From an uncultured Gemmatimonadota bacterium (GTDB lineage Bacteria; Gemmatimonadota; Gemmatimonadetes; Longimicrobiales; Longimicrobiaceae), in contig CADCTW010000235.1 of NCBI GenBank assembly GCA_902805735.1, forward strand, positions 1 to 32,408: a DNA stretch of 32,408 nt, given 5' to 3'. The notes under the pieces are model-generated. The model made no database searches. It worked only from the letters and a program-made list of their open reading frames with translations, and was not told where the DNA came from. Position 1 is the first letter of the stretch; every line of letters starts with the position of its first letter. A program made the translations under genes and the position numbers. Of the stretch, positions 15,572 to 25,490 are shown in pieces.

Positions 15572-16057
15572 ATGACATCCAAGCTGCTTCGCGCCTTGAT
15601 GGGCGGAGTCGTCCTCGCCGTCTGTGCGCCGGGCATCGCCAGCGCCCAGATCGAGTCCGCCCCTGCGGCTGCGCGCGCCGCGGACCCGCCTGCGCGTGTG
15701 GAGGACGCCGCGTCCGCCCCCGCGCTGAAGGCCGCGCGCCAACGTTTCGTGCGCGCCTTTTCGGGGCGAAGTGTCGGGCGCATCACCCCCCTCTTCACGG
15801 AGGACGCGCGGCTCTACTCGAACGGCCAGAACCTCTCCCCGTCGGCATTCGCCGAGGTCGTGCTCGCGCTGGACGTACGGGGCGCCACGTGGTCTCCTGG
15901 AGCGACGAGCTTTGTATCTCCCGTGCGGGTCCGCGAGGAGGGGCGCTACAGCATCCAGGGGCGTCGCGAGGCTTACACCGGCGACTACACCATCGTTTGG
16001 CAGCACCAGGCTGGCCAGGAGTGGCAGATCACCGAGCTCCGCCTGACAGAGCGGTAA
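15572..16057 (+). CDS. Secreted NTF2-like (SnoaL/DUF4440-type) protein
   Basis: This 161-residue protein has a signal peptide (MTSKLLRALMGGVVLAV, cleaved after GIASAQ at about 26). It then has a single NTF2-like domain of about 110 residues. The family pattern is visible as RFVRAFSGRSVGRITPLFTEDARLYSNGQNLSP, then the strands REEGRYSIQGRREAYTGDYTIVWQHQAGQEWQITELRLT. Members include SnoaL-like cyclases, but many are non-enzymatic ligand-binding or stress proteins, so no reaction is claimed. The ATG start gives an intact signal peptide. It follows the hairpin copy at the hydrolase end by 60 bp. Confidence 0.85.
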   Translation: MTSKLLRALMGGVVLAVCAPGIASAQIESAPAAARAADPPARVEDAASAPALKAARQRFVRAFSGRSVGRITPLFTEDARLYSNGQNLSPSAFAEVVLALDVRGATWSPGATSFVSPVRVREEGRYSIQGRREAYTGDYTIVWQHQAGQEWQITELRLTER

Positions 16058-16235
16058 GCCGGTCCTGTACCCACTTGCCCGCGGCGCAAAGTCATCGGCC
16101 TGAGTTCCAGGTCACTGCGGTTCTGCGCTCCGGCCCACAGACGTTCCACGGCCACGGGCGCGGAGTGACTTCATCTCCGCGCCTCGCCGGATCACCCGGC
16201 TCGTCATCCCGTTTCTTTCAACCTGCAGGGCCGTC

Positions 16236-16919
16236 ATGCCAATCGATCGCGGCGCCATCGACGCACAGCTCCGGGACATCGGCGAGGGGGACCGCTGGTG
16301 GGAGTACCGCGAGTTCCGCGACCTCCCGCACATCCTGCACGTGGACGAGCAGATCAAGGGGCTCATCACGGGCAAGCTGCTGGGTGCCCGCGGGCCCCGG
16401 ATCCGGATGGCGGGCGCGTGGGTCTTCGTGGCGACGACCCATCGGCTCATCGCCCTGAAGCAGGAGCGCTTCGCCCGCAAGCAGGTGGAGATCGCGGCCG
16501 GCCAGATCATCCGCATCCAACCCAGCACCCGCCTGCGCAGCAGCCAGATCGTGGTGGAGACGCCGCAGCGGCGCTACCGGCTGCGCGTGCCCAAGTCGGA
16601 GGCGTTCCGCTTCGCCGGGGCGCTCGCGACGCTGATGCCCGCCGCGCCGGCGCAGCCGCCGGCCCTGGAAACGGAGTCGTGGTCGTGGTTCCCGCGCTCG
16701 GTGGCCGCGCTGCCGGGCGTTGCGGGGCTCGTGGAGCGCGTCTCGCCGCGCTCCGGCCCCGACTACCCTTCGCGCGAGCACTTCGAGCGCCTGGAGCTCA
16801 CCGTCGAGGCCCTCCAGAACGAGATGGAGCGCCTGCGCAACCAGGTCTCGTTCCTCGAAGACCTGCTGCGCAAGCAGTCCGAAGACACCTTCCTCACCCG
16901 CTCCTCCGTCGATTCCTAG
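16236..16919 (+). CDS. PH-like-domain protein with C-terminal coiled coil
   Basis: This 227-residue protein begins with a short helical segment. A region at about 30-132 then has the strand pattern of bacterial PH-like (YokE/bPH) domains: EQIKGLITGKLL, AGAWVFVATTHRLIALKQE, EIAAGQIIRIQPSTRLRSSQIVVETP and RYRLRVPKSEAFRFAGAL. A linker of about 45 residues leads to a heptad-patterned coiled coil at about 180-214 (EHFERLELTVEALQNEMERLRNQVSFLEDLLRKQ). No signal peptide or membrane helix is seen. It is probably a cytoplasmic oligomeric protein; the PH assignment is a pattern-based inference. Gene order with the downstream kinase does not clarify its role. Confidence 0.75.
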   Translation: MPIDRGAIDAQLRDIGEGDRWWEYREFRDLPHILHVDEQIKGLITGKLLGARGPRIRMAGAWVFVATTHRLIALKQERFARKQVEIAAGQIIRIQPSTRLRSSQIVVETPQRRYRLRVPKSEAFRFAGALATLMPAAPAQPPALETESWSWFPRSVAALPGVAGLVERVSPRSGPDYPSREHFERLELTVEALQNEMERLRNQVSFLEDLLRKQSEDTFLTRSSVDS

Positions 16920-16938
16920 AGTCGCGGCAACCACAGGG

Positions 16939-17003
16939 CTCACACAGAGACACAGAGGCACAGAGGATAACTTCATCTCTGTGCCTCTGTGTCTCTGTGT
17001 GAG
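16939..17003. repeat. Dispersed CACAGAG hairpin, copy 7 (full)
   Basis: It begins 19 bp after the stop of the PH-like gene and ends 42 bp before the kinase start. The 27-bp arms match with at most one difference, with loop GATAACTTCAT. Confidence 0.95.
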
Positions 17004-17045
17004 CCCGCTGTTGGCCGCCGATCCATCGCCAGCCCGCGAGCCTAC

Positions 17046-17543
17046 ATGAAGGTAGCGATCCCCGCCGACGCGCTCGTCCTCCTGGTCGCTCCCGCGGGCG
17101 CCGGGAAGAGCACCTTCGCCCGGGAGCACTTCCTCGCCACGGAGGTCGTATCGTCGGACGCATGCCGCGCGCTCGTATCGGACGACGAGGCGAACCAGGA
17201 CGCGACCGACGCGGCGTACGAGGTGTTCCACAGCATCCTCCGCGGACGTCTCTCCCTGGGCCGCCTGACCGTGGCCGACGCGACCAATCTGAACGCCGCG
17301 TCGCGCGAGCGCCTCCGCGAGCTCGCCGCCGAGCACGGCCGACCCGTGGCCGCGCTGGTGCTGGACGTCCCGCTGGAGCTGTGCCAGGCGCAGAACCAGG
17401 CCCGCGCCCGCCGCGTCCCCCCCGAGATCATCGCCCTTCACTACCAGCAGTACCTGCGCGCCCGCGAGACCCTCCCCGCCGAAGGCTACGCCGCCCTCCA
17501 CACCGTCCGCCCGGGCACTCCGCTGGAGGTGGTGCGAGCATGA
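17046..17543 (+). CDS. P-loop kinase/AAA_33-type ATPase (polynucleotide kinase-like)
   Basis: This 165-residue protein has a Walker A motif at residues 14-23 (VAPAGAGKST, K21). An acidic residue follows in VVSSDACRALVSDDE. The lid region LCQAQNQARARRVPPEIIALHYQQY resembles the N-terminal kinase domain of bacterial Pnkp and other AAA_33 proteins. This family phosphorylates nucleic-acid 5' ends, nucleosides or small molecules; the substrate here is unknown. It is a stand-alone kinase domain without the phosphatase and ligase parts of Pnkp. The start MKVAIP follows a hairpin copy; an earlier in-frame start is repeat-derived. A perfect 40-bp palindrome follows the stop codon by 2 bp. Confidence 0.88.
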   Translation: MKVAIPADALVLLVAPAGAGKSTFAREHFLATEVVSSDACRALVSDDEANQDATDAAYEVFHSILRGRLSLGRLTVADATNLNAASRERLRELAAEHGRPVAALVLDVPLELCQAQNQARARRVPPEIIALHYQQYLRARETLPAEGYAALHTVRPGTPLEVVRA

Positions 17544-17545
17544 TC

Positions 17546-17585
17546 AGAGGAGCCTCCTTCCGGTGCACCGGAAGGAGGCTCCTCT
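17546..17585. terminator. Perfect 40-bp palindrome, bidirectional terminator between convergent genes
   Basis: A 20-bp arm (AGAGGAGCCTCCTTCCGGTG) is followed directly by its exact reverse complement. It lies 2 bp after the kinase stop and 20 bp before the S8 protease stop. TTTGTA follows on the plus strand, so it suits termination of the kinase transcript; the minus side lacks a T-run. Confidence 0.85.
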
Positions 17586-17605
17586 TTGTACCTTCTCCGC
17601 GCGAG

Positions 17606-18808
<1,203 letters not shown>

Positions 18809-18943
18809 AACACCTCGCTACGGGGAAGAAAGGACGACCCGGACGGGCCGGCACCGAGAGACGACTGCATCCAGCACCTGCGGTGTGCAGCGCCCGGCGC
18901 GGGATCACCGTGCCGGGGCTGGTGCTTCAGCTGCCCTGGGCGC

Positions 18944-20326
18944 TCAGAAGCCGCTGGCGTTGAGACGCCCGTTGGACACGGCTTTACCGCTGAGCGAGGA
19001 CGTCGCAACCGCGCTGCTCATGATCGCGTTCTTGACGGTCGTCGCCGACGCGCCGGCGTTGTAGGCGGCGTACAGCGCCGCCGCGCCGCTCACGTGCGGG
19101 GTGGCCATCGAGGTGCCGTTGTAGCTCGCGTAGCCGGAGATCACCTTCCCCTTGGAGCTCTTGGGCACGGTGGACCAGATGCCGCTGCCCGGCGCGCCGA
19201 TGTCGACGCTGGTGGCGCCGAAGTTGGAGAAGCCGGACTTGGCGCCGCTGCTGGCGAGGGAGGCGACCGCGATGATGTTCGCGTTGGCGTACGACGACGG
19301 GTAGTGCGGCGTCACGTCGTTGTCGTCGCCCACCCCGTCGCTGCCACCGTTGCCCGCGGCGGCGATGAAGAGGATCCCGGCGGCGTTGGCGCGCTCGATG
19401 GCATCGTACAGCGCCTGGCTGTAGCCGCCGCCGCCCCACGAGTTGCTCGTCGTCACCACGTTGATGCCGTGGCGCGTCTTCAGGTCGGTGAAGTAGTCGA
19501 CCGCCTTGATGGCGTTGGCGGAGGTACCCCCGTTGCGGCCGAGGAACTTGGCGTTCATCAGCTTGACGCTCCAGCAGACGCCGGCCACACCCGTGGAGTT
19601 GCCGCCCACGCCGCCGATGGTGCCGGCTACGTGCGTCCCGTGGTCGTCGTCGGTGCCGTCGAAGACGGTGTTGTTGTTGCCGTCGAAGTCCCACCCGTAC
19701 ACGTCGTCCACGTACCCGTTGCCGTCGTCGTCCACACCGTTGCCCGCGACCTCGCCCGGGTTCGTCGCCGCGTTGGCGGACAGATCCTCGTGGGTGTACA
19801 TGTACCCCTCGTCGATGATGCCGACGTAGACGTTGCCGCAGTTGGTCTTGCCCCCCGTCCACGCCTCGGCCGCCTGGCTGCCGTACTGGTTGGCGGGCGA
19901 CGAGGCGTCGCCGTACGTCCCCCACAGCGAACCGTTGGTGAAGTACGGGTCGTTGGACGTGGCGTTGTGCCGGTAGATGTAGTTCGGCTCCGCGTACTCC
20001 ACGTCGGGGTTGGCGCGCAGCCGCGCGATGGCCGCCGCGGTGCCGAGGCCGGAGTGCACCACCGTGATCCCCTCGCCCTGGCCCGCGCCGCGCATCGCGG
20101 CCGTGAGGATACGCTCCCGCACCGTCGCGTTCGCGTTCTGCAGCGCGGCACCGCGGCCGGCGGCCGACACCCCGCGGCGGAACTTCACGATCACCTCCCC
20201 CGGAACGAACTCGGACGCGGGGCCAGCGGAGAGCGACGGCGCTTGCGGCGCCGGACCCGCGTCAATGATCGCATCGGAGCAGGCGGTGAGCGCGAAGAGC
20301 GGGAGCAGGGCCAGGCTGCGCTTCAT
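18944..20326 (-). CDS. S8 family serine protease lipoprotein with DEG catalytic-Asp motif
   Basis: This 460-residue protein starts at MKRSLALL, with a lipobox LTAC (C16). A fervidolysin-like N-terminal prodomain at about 40-118 contains FVPGEVIVKFRRG and NPDVEYAEPNYIY. The catalytic domain has D172 in IIDEGY (where DTG or DSG is usual), H229 in DDHGTHVAG, N326 in AAAGNGG and S406 in NGTSMATPH, so the triad is intact. An Asp/Asn-rich insert (NGVDDDGNGYVDDVYGWDF, about 196-214) is typical of calcium-binding bacterial S8 proteases. A longer upstream in-frame reading is not supported; GAGGTAG lies just before the chosen ATG. It is likely an exported general protease. Confidence 0.95.
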   Translation of the reverse strand: MKRSLALLPLFALTACSDAIIDAGPAPQAPSLSAGPASEFVPGEVIVKFRRGVSAAGRGAALQNANATVRERILTAAMRGAGQGEGITVVHSGLGTAAAIARLRANPDVEYAEPNYIYRHNATSNDPYFTNGSLWGTYGDASSPANQYGSQAAEAWTGGKTNCGNVYVGIIDEGYMYTHEDLSANAATNPGEVAGNGVDDDGNGYVDDVYGWDFDGNNNTVFDGTDDDHGTHVAGTIGGVGGNSTGVAGVCWSVKLMNAKFLGRNGGTSANAIKAVDYFTDLKTRHGINVVTTSNSWGGGGYSQALYDAIERANAAGILFIAAAGNGGSDGVGDDNDVTPHYPSSYANANIIAVASLASSGAKSGFSNFGATSVDIGAPGSGIWSTVPKSSKGKVISGYASYNGTSMATPHVSGAAALYAAYNAGASATTVKNAIMSSAVATSSLSGKAVSNGRLNASGF

Positions 20327-20544
20327 GGGGACTACCTCATCGAGGAGGTGAACGGCTCGATCCGTCCCGGTACAGGAGCGTACGGGTGGGCAAGCCTTCC
20401 GAGCGGACGTTCGAACAAGAATGCATTCGCCGGGCCCGATCCGTTCCCCGTGTAAGCATCGCGCTCGCAACGGTTTAGGAACATAGGCCAGAAACGATCC
20501 GCACCGTTTCGGTGCGCTCCGCCCCGTTGTGCACCAGTTCTTGA

Positions 20545-20609
20545 CTCACACAGAGACACAGAGGCACAGAGACGAACTTCATCTCTGTGCCTCTGTGTCT
20601 CTGTGTGAG
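20545..20609. repeat. Dispersed CACAGAG hairpin, copy 8 (full)
   Basis: Perfect or near-perfect 27-bp arms flank the loop ACGAACTTCAT. It ends 8 bp from the TonB-receptor stop codon on the minus strand. It is nearly identical to the copy at 23248-23312, including the loop. Confidence 0.95.
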
Positions 20610-20617
20610 CCCGCTGT

Positions 20618-23179
20618 TTAAAAGCTGACGTCGAAGCGAGTCGTAAGGGTGCGCGGGAGGGGCTGGGTGAAGAAATCGCCGAAGGTGAAGGGCGCCTGCG
20701 CGGCGAAGTTGGTTTCGGGGTCCAGGCCGGTGTAGGAGGTCCAGGTCGCCAGGTTGCGCCCCGCCACCGTGAACTCCGCCCGCCGCCCGCCGAAACGGCG
20801 TGCCCAGCGCTGCGGCACCGCCACCGAGACCGCGGCCTCGCGGAGGCGCGTGAAGGTGGCGTCGTCCACGGGGAAGAAGGCCCTCCCGGAGCCATACGCG
20901 ATCACCCGCGCCTGGTCCGCGAGCGGCGCCGAGGGGTCGAACGCCGCCCGGCACACGGTCGCGAGGGTGCGGCAACGGGAGCGCTCGGCGGGGTTGGCGC
21001 GGTGCGCGCCGCCCTGGTGATCCAGCAGCGCGGAAAGCTCCACTCCGCGCACCCTGGTCCGCCCCTGGAGCGCCAGCATCCGGGTGGGGTCCGGGGAGCC
21101 GAGGAACTCCGACCCGGAGCTGAGCTGCACCTCGCACGCGGACTGGTTGGCGCCCGTGCACCCGGCCGCGCCGATGATCCCATCGCCGTTGCGGTCCTGG
21201 AAGCCGGTGATCCGCGGGCCGTAGAACGAGCCCAGCGGGTGGCCCGCGCGGCTGATCTGCCCGGTGGAGCCATCGTCCACGATGGGCCGCTCGGTCCCCT
21301 CCAGCCGGTTGCGGTTCGCCGACCCGGTTCCCACCAGCTCCCAGAAGAACGGCGCCGCGGGCGCGGAGCCCACCCTCACCCGCGCCTCCCCGCCCCGGTT
21401 CTGCACGCGCCCCGCGTTGACGAGCCGCGCGCCTCCGGGGAACGGGAGCAGGGCCAGCACGTCGTCGGTGCGCCGGTCGTACCCGGTGAGCGACAGCTGC
21501 AGGCGTCCCGCGTGAAACGACGCGTCCACCCCCGCTTCGCCCTCCGTGTGGCGCTGCAGCTCCGGGCGGTCGCACGGGTTGAGGCCGCACGGGATGAAAT
21601 CCGCGCCGGGGCCGGGGCCCTGCTCCGTGCGGCCATACGCGGCGCGCAGCCGCAGGCCGTCCATCCACGCCGGGCGGGGTAAGAACGCCTCGCGGCCCAG
21701 CTCCCAGGCCGCGCTCAGCGCGCCGGAGAGCAGCGGGTCTCCGTTTTCCGGCTCGTCGCGGCGGAGGAAGAGCGACGCGGACACGCGCTCCCGCCACGCC
21801 ACCCCCTGCCGGGCGAACAGCGCGTCCGTCCGGCGCCGCGCGACCAGCTCGGAGCTCGACTGGAGGGGCTCGTCACCGGTTACATCCAGCGTATGGAGGA
21901 GGGCGGAGGTCCGCTCCGCGCCCAGCGTGGTGGCAAGGTGCAGCCCGGCGAGCGGCTCGTACTCCGCCCGGGCGAAGGTGTCCGCGTTGCGCCGCACGCG
22001 GCCGGTCTCCAGCGTCCGGCCCAGCCGCCGCGACCCTGGCGGGAGGTGCACGTGCGGCACCTCGTCGGAGGCCACGTCGTCCACCCCGTACTGCCCCCCC
22101 ACCGTAATCCAGCGCAGCGGCGACCAGCGCAGCGACGCGGTGGCGACGGTGCGGCGCACGTTCTGGGTGACGCCCAGCGTGTCCCGCTCCGCCTGCGTGA
22201 GGCTAGCGTAGCCGCGGCGCTCCGGGTCGTCGAAGGGGTTGCCGGTGAGCGCGTTGAAGAGCGATCCGTGGATGGAAACGTCGCTCGGCAGCTCCAGCAG
22301 GTTGCGCAGGTGCAGCGCGGAGCCGGCCAGCTCCACCCCGCCGCCCGGGCGCAGCGTGAACGAGCCGCGCGCCTCCGTACGCTCGCGCCCGTCGCGGCGC
22401 AGCACGCCCAGGTCGCGCTCGGCGGCGCCGCCGGCCAGGAAGGCCAGCGGGCCCACCCCGCCCTCCACCGACCCGCCCACCCGCCGCGTGCCGCCCGTGC
22501 GGAAGGGGCTCGCCTCCTCCAGCGGGTTGAACGACAGGAGGGAGTCGGCCACCGGGGTGCACCGGCCGGTGCTCTGCTGGGCCAGCGTGCAGTCGGTGAC
22601 GCGCGCGCCGCCCGGGAGCCGTCCCACGCGGCCGAAGTTGGCCGGGTACTCGGTGGCGTCGCTCCTCGCCCCCGCCTCCGCGAAGCCGTGGAAGCGGGGA
22701 CCGCCCGCGGTGCCGCGCCGGGTGGTGACCTCCACCACCCCGTTCGCCCCCTCGGGCCCGTAGCGCGCGATGGCGGCGGGGCCGGTGAGCACCTCGATCC
22801 GCTGGACGTCGTCCGGCACGAAGTCGTCGAGGCGCGAGGGCTGCTGCCTCACCTCGCTGGCCAGGAGGTCGTTGGGCTCGCTCACCACGCGCACGCCGTC
22901 GATCACCACGAGCGGATCGTTGGGCGTCTGGATTCCCGAGGCGCCGCGGAGCCGCAGCCGCGACCCCGACGCCACCGCGCCGCTCCCCGGGCGCACCTGC
23001 AGCCCCGGCACCCGCGCCGCCAGCAGCTCCGCCAGCGTCTTCGCCGCCGCCAGTCGCGGCGGGTTGGGCACCACGGTGTCCCGGCGCGCGCCGGTGTCGT
23101 CCGAGTGCACAGGCTCCTGCGCCCGCGCGGCGGGAGTGGCGAGCGCGAGGAACAGGACCGCGGGAAGGAACGGTTTCAT
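20618..23179 (-). CDS. TonB-dependent receptor with SusC/RagA-type plug
   Basis: This 853-residue outer-membrane protein has a signal peptide (1-20, ending AARAQ) and a plug domain at about 40-160. The plug carries the SusC/RagA signatures NDPLVVIDGVRV and DDVQRIEVLTGPAAIARYGPEGANGVVEVTTRRG. A 22-strand-type beta barrel follows, and the chain ends TLTTRFDVSF with the C-terminal Phe expected for outer-membrane sorting. It would import a large or scarce substrate using TonB energy. The chain is shorter than typical SusC (about 1000 residues). It lacks the N-terminal carboxypeptidase-like domain, and there is no SusD partner beside it. The start is MKPFLPAVLF; a start 19 codons upstream lacks signal-peptide character. 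Confidence 0.93.
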   Translation of the reverse strand: MKPFLPAVLFLALATPAARAQEPVHSDDTGARRDTVVPNPPRLAAAKTLAELLAARVPGLQVRPGSGAVASGSRLRLRGASGIQTPNDPLVVIDGVRVVSEPNDLLASEVRQQPSRLDDFVPDDVQRIEVLTGPAAIARYGPEGANGVVEVTTRRGTAGGPRFHGFAEAGARSDATEYPANFGRVGRLPGGARVTDCTLAQQSTGRCTPVADSLLSFNPLEEASPFRTGGTRRVGGSVEGGVGPLAFLAGGAAERDLGVLRRDGRERTEARGSFTLRPGGGVELAGSALHLRNLLELPSDVSIHGSLFNALTGNPFDDPERRGYASLTQAERDTLGVTQNVRRTVATASLRWSPLRWITVGGQYGVDDVASDEVPHVHLPPGSRRLGRTLETGRVRRNADTFARAEYEPLAGLHLATTLGAERTSALLHTLDVTGDEPLQSSSELVARRRTDALFARQGVAWRERVSASLFLRRDEPENGDPLLSGALSAAWELGREAFLPRPAWMDGLRLRAAYGRTEQGPGPGADFIPCGLNPCDRPELQRHTEGEAGVDASFHAGRLQLSLTGYDRRTDDVLALLPFPGGARLVNAGRVQNRGGEARVRVGSAPAAPFFWELVGTGSANRNRLEGTERPIVDDGSTGQISRAGHPLGSFYGPRITGFQDRNGDGIIGAAGCTGANQSACEVQLSSGSEFLGSPDPTRMLALQGRTRVRGVELSALLDHQGGAHRANPAERSRCRTLATVCRAAFDPSAPLADQARVIAYGSGRAFFPVDDATFTRLREAAVSVAVPQRWARRFGGRRAEFTVAGRNLATWTSYTGLDPETNFAAQAPFTFGDFFTQPLPRTLTTRFDVSF

Positions 23180-23247
23180 AGGCAGATTCGGAGCGGGTGG
23201 AGGCTGGGAATGCCGGAAATTACGCGCACCCCGCAAGGAACCGCAAT

Positions 23248-23312
23248 CTCACACAGAGACACAGAGGCACAGAGACGAACTTCATCTCTGTGCCTCTGTG
23301 TCTCTGTGTGAG
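23248..23312. repeat. Dispersed CACAGAG hairpin, copy 9 (full)
   Basis: It ends 4 bp from the stop of the HEEYH protein gene and lies 68 bp upstream of the TonB-receptor start. Arms and loop are almost the same as those of copy 8, 2.7 kb away at the other end of the TonB gene. Confidence 0.95.
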
Positions 23313-23316
23313 CCCC

Positions 23317-24651
23317 TCAGCGCAGCATGACCGACCCGCCCACCCGGAAGCTGACCCCGGCATCCAGGTTGGCGTTGCCCAGGACCCAGCCGGCGCTCTT
23401 CCCCTCCAGCTCCGCGTACGTGCCGAAGCGGCGGGTGAGGGGGCGGTGCACCTTGAGGGCGGCCAGCGCGCCCGGCACGCCGCGCGTGGCGCGGAACCGC
23501 TGCCCCTCCGGCTGCATCCACAGCGCCAGGCGCGGCGACACCGTCAGGCGGCTGCCGCGAACACGCACCGGGAAGTCGAGCACCTCCGCCTCGATCCCGG
23601 GGAAGCCGCGCTCGCCGTTGGCGTAGCCGCGGAAGGCGACGGACAGGTTCAGCGCGCCCTGGCGGAGCAGGAGGTTGGCGTCCACCGCGTGGCCGAAGGG
23701 GGTGAGCACGTGTCCGGCGCGGGCATTCAGGCGCATCGGGCGGCCGTTCAGCGGGTTGGTCGCCCGGATGCCGTTGATGCCGTACAGGAACGGGTCGAGG
23801 AAGTTGAGCGCGTGCCGCGTGGACTGCCTCTCCAGGTACGTCAGCTCTTCGGTGGTGAGGTCGGTCGTCTTGATGTAGCGGTCGATTCCCACGCCGGACG
23901 GGTGGGTGCCGCGTGCGGCGTACGCCTCGTCCGGGCGGTGGAGGTCGTACACCCAGGCGGTGAAGTCGTGGCCCGTGAAGTCGCGGGCCTCCACGTCGGT
24001 GCCATCCTTGTCGTTGAACTCGTCGATATCCGCGTCCACCTCGGGGTCGGAGCCGGAGAACAGGTACCCGGCCGTGCCCAGCTTCACCAGCCAGTACGTG
24101 GGCAGGTTCCACGCGCGCGAGCGGCCGAAGAAGCGGTTCCTCTGCAGCTCCTGCACCAGGTGCAGCTCGGCCTCCATCCCCGCCGAGCTGAGGCGCACCT
24201 GCTCGGCCGGGTGGTCGCGCTTGAGGGCCGCCAGGTCGGCGTCGCGCACGTGGCTCACGGCGATGGCCTTCGCGGTCAGATCCAGCGCGTACACGTCGTT
24301 GTGGCTGGCGATGCCTCGCCGCCCCAGCACGGAGCGGTGATACTCCTCGTGCAACCACGCATCCGCGCCCGGCACCGCGATGGTGAACCAGTCGAACGCG
24401 ACGATGGTGGCTTTCGCGAGCAGCTTGTGGTCGCCCCACAGGCGCTGGATGCCCAGGTGCGAAGCCTCGTAGAACCCTTCGGTCACCGCGAGCGCCTGCT
24501 GCATGCTGGGAGCGCGGAACCCGTTCTCCACGTTGTACGGCGCGTCCACCAGCGGAAAATCGAGCCGCAGCGCGGGCGGCGTGGAGTCGGCCGTCTGCGC
24601 GAGCGCGGGGCCCGCCAGGAGCAGCAGCACGGCGATGAGATGGAACTTCAT
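23317..24651 (-). CDS. Exported protein with HEEYH metalloprotease-like motif and beta-rich C-terminus; unknown family
   Basis: This 444-residue protein has a signal peptide (MKFHLIAVLLLLAGPALAQ, 1-19). I do not recognise a named family. An HExxH motif, HEEYH, occurs at 101-105 in a helical context (FDWFTIAVPGADAWLHEEYHRSVLG). A later GMEAELHLVQE at 158-168 could give a third, Glu ligand as in gluzincins. A helical region continues to about 300. From about 305 onward, alternating short strands (AFRGYANGERGFPGIEAEVLDF, RLTVSPRLALWM, AGVSFRVGGSVMLR) look like outer-membrane beta strands. A surface-anchored metal-dependent hydrolase is a reasonable hypothesis but not shown. The gene lies directly upstream of the TonB receptor on the same strand. 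The start is chosen for its signal peptide and lies 53 codons inside the longest frame. Confidence 0.75.
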   Translation of the reverse strand: MKFHLIAVLLLLAGPALAQTADSTPPALRLDFPLVDAPYNVENGFRAPSMQQALAVTEGFYEASHLGIQRLWGDHKLLAKATIVAFDWFTIAVPGADAWLHEEYHRSVLGRRGIASHNDVYALDLTAKAIAVSHVRDADLAALKRDHPAEQVRLSSAGMEAELHLVQELQRNRFFGRSRAWNLPTYWLVKLGTAGYLFSGSDPEVDADIDEFNDKDGTDVEARDFTGHDFTAWVYDLHRPDEAYAARGTHPSGVGIDRYIKTTDLTTEELTYLERQSTRHALNFLDPFLYGINGIRATNPLNGRPMRLNARAGHVLTPFGHAVDANLLLRQGALNLSVAFRGYANGERGFPGIEAEVLDFPVRVRGSRLTVSPRLALWMQPEGQRFRATRGVPGALAALKVHRPLTRRFGTYAELEGKSAGWVLGNANLDAGVSFRVGGSVMLR

Positions 24652-24795
24652 GGAGGACGTTGCCTGTGGCGAGAAGAGTGGCCTGCGCCCGGAGAACAGG
24701 TCAAGGCGCATGCCCCGGCCGCCCATCCCCCACAACCGCATACCCCGAAAAGGCTTGTCCCCAAACGTGGAAACCAGAGGATCCCCTGCACTGTC

Positions 24796-24858
24796 CTCAC
24801 ACGGGTACACAGAGGCACGAAGATGCCTTGATCTCCGTGCCTCCGTGCCTCTGTGCGC
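24796..24858. repeat. Dispersed CACAGAG hairpin, copy 10 (diverged)
   Basis: The arms carry several changes (CTCACACGGGTACACAGAGG on the left, CTCTGTGCGCG on the right). It ends 9 bp from the msrA stop codon. It is one of the older-looking copies. Confidence 0.85.
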
Positions 24859-24867
24859 GCCCGCTTT

Positions 24868-25410
24868 CTACGCCTTCAGCTTCTCCAGGTACTGCTTGCG
24901 GAACTTGCTGACCTTGGGCGCGATCACCACCTGGCAGTAGCCCTGGTACGGGTTGCGGCGGAAGTAGTCGTCGTGGTACGACTCGGCCGGGAAGAACTCC
25001 GTGAACTGCGCCACCTCCGTCACGAGGGGGTCGCCCCAGATCCGCCGCTCGGCGACGTCGCGCATCACCTCTTCGGCGACCGCCTTCTGCTCGGGCGAGT
25101 GATAGAAGATCGCCGAGCGGTACTGCGGGCCTTCGTCGGCGCCCTGCCGGTTGGGCGTGGTGGGGTCGTGGACGGTGAAGAACACCTCCAGGATCTCGCG
25201 GAACGAGATCACCGAAGGATCAAAGGTCACCTGCACCACCTCGGCGTGCCCCGTCTGCTTGCGGCACACCTCCTCGTACGTGGGGTTGCGCACGTGCCCG
25301 CCGGAGTAGCCGGACTGCACCCGCTCCACCCCGCGCAGGTCCTGGAAGACGGCCTCGGTGCACCAGAAGCACCCGCCGCCGAGAGTCGCGATTTCCCTGT
25401 CGTTCGCCAT
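24868..25410 (-). CDS. msrA: Peptide-methionine (S)-S-oxide reductase MsrA
   Basis: This 180-residue enzyme reduces the S-epimer of methionine sulfoxide in proteins and free methionine. The active-site motif GCFWC is at 13-17 with catalytic C14. Family blocks [27 protein letters not shown] and [20 protein letters not shown] follow. A C-terminal [20 protein letters not shown] provides a candidate resolving Cys. The length is typical for cytoplasmic MsrA and no MsrB fusion or signal peptide is present. The start is [12 protein letters not shown]; a start 13 codons upstream is possible. It follows the LURP-one gene by 80 bp on the same strand. Confidence 0.97.
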   Translation of the reverse strand: MANDREIATLGGGCFWCTEAVFQDLRGVERVQSGYSGGHVRNPTYEEVCRKQTGHAEVVQVTFDPSVISFREILEVFFTVHDPTTPNRQGADEGPQYRSAIFYHSPEQKAVAEEVMRDVAERRIWGDPLVTEVAQFTEFFPAESYHDDYFRRNPYQGYCQVVIAPKVSKFRKQYLEKLKA

Positions 25411-25490
25411 GTCGGCTCCAGCGTTCGGTTCGATTGAGGGCGCGCCCACGCGGGCAGCCCTCCCTTGCTACGCCGCAACCGGCCCGGCGT

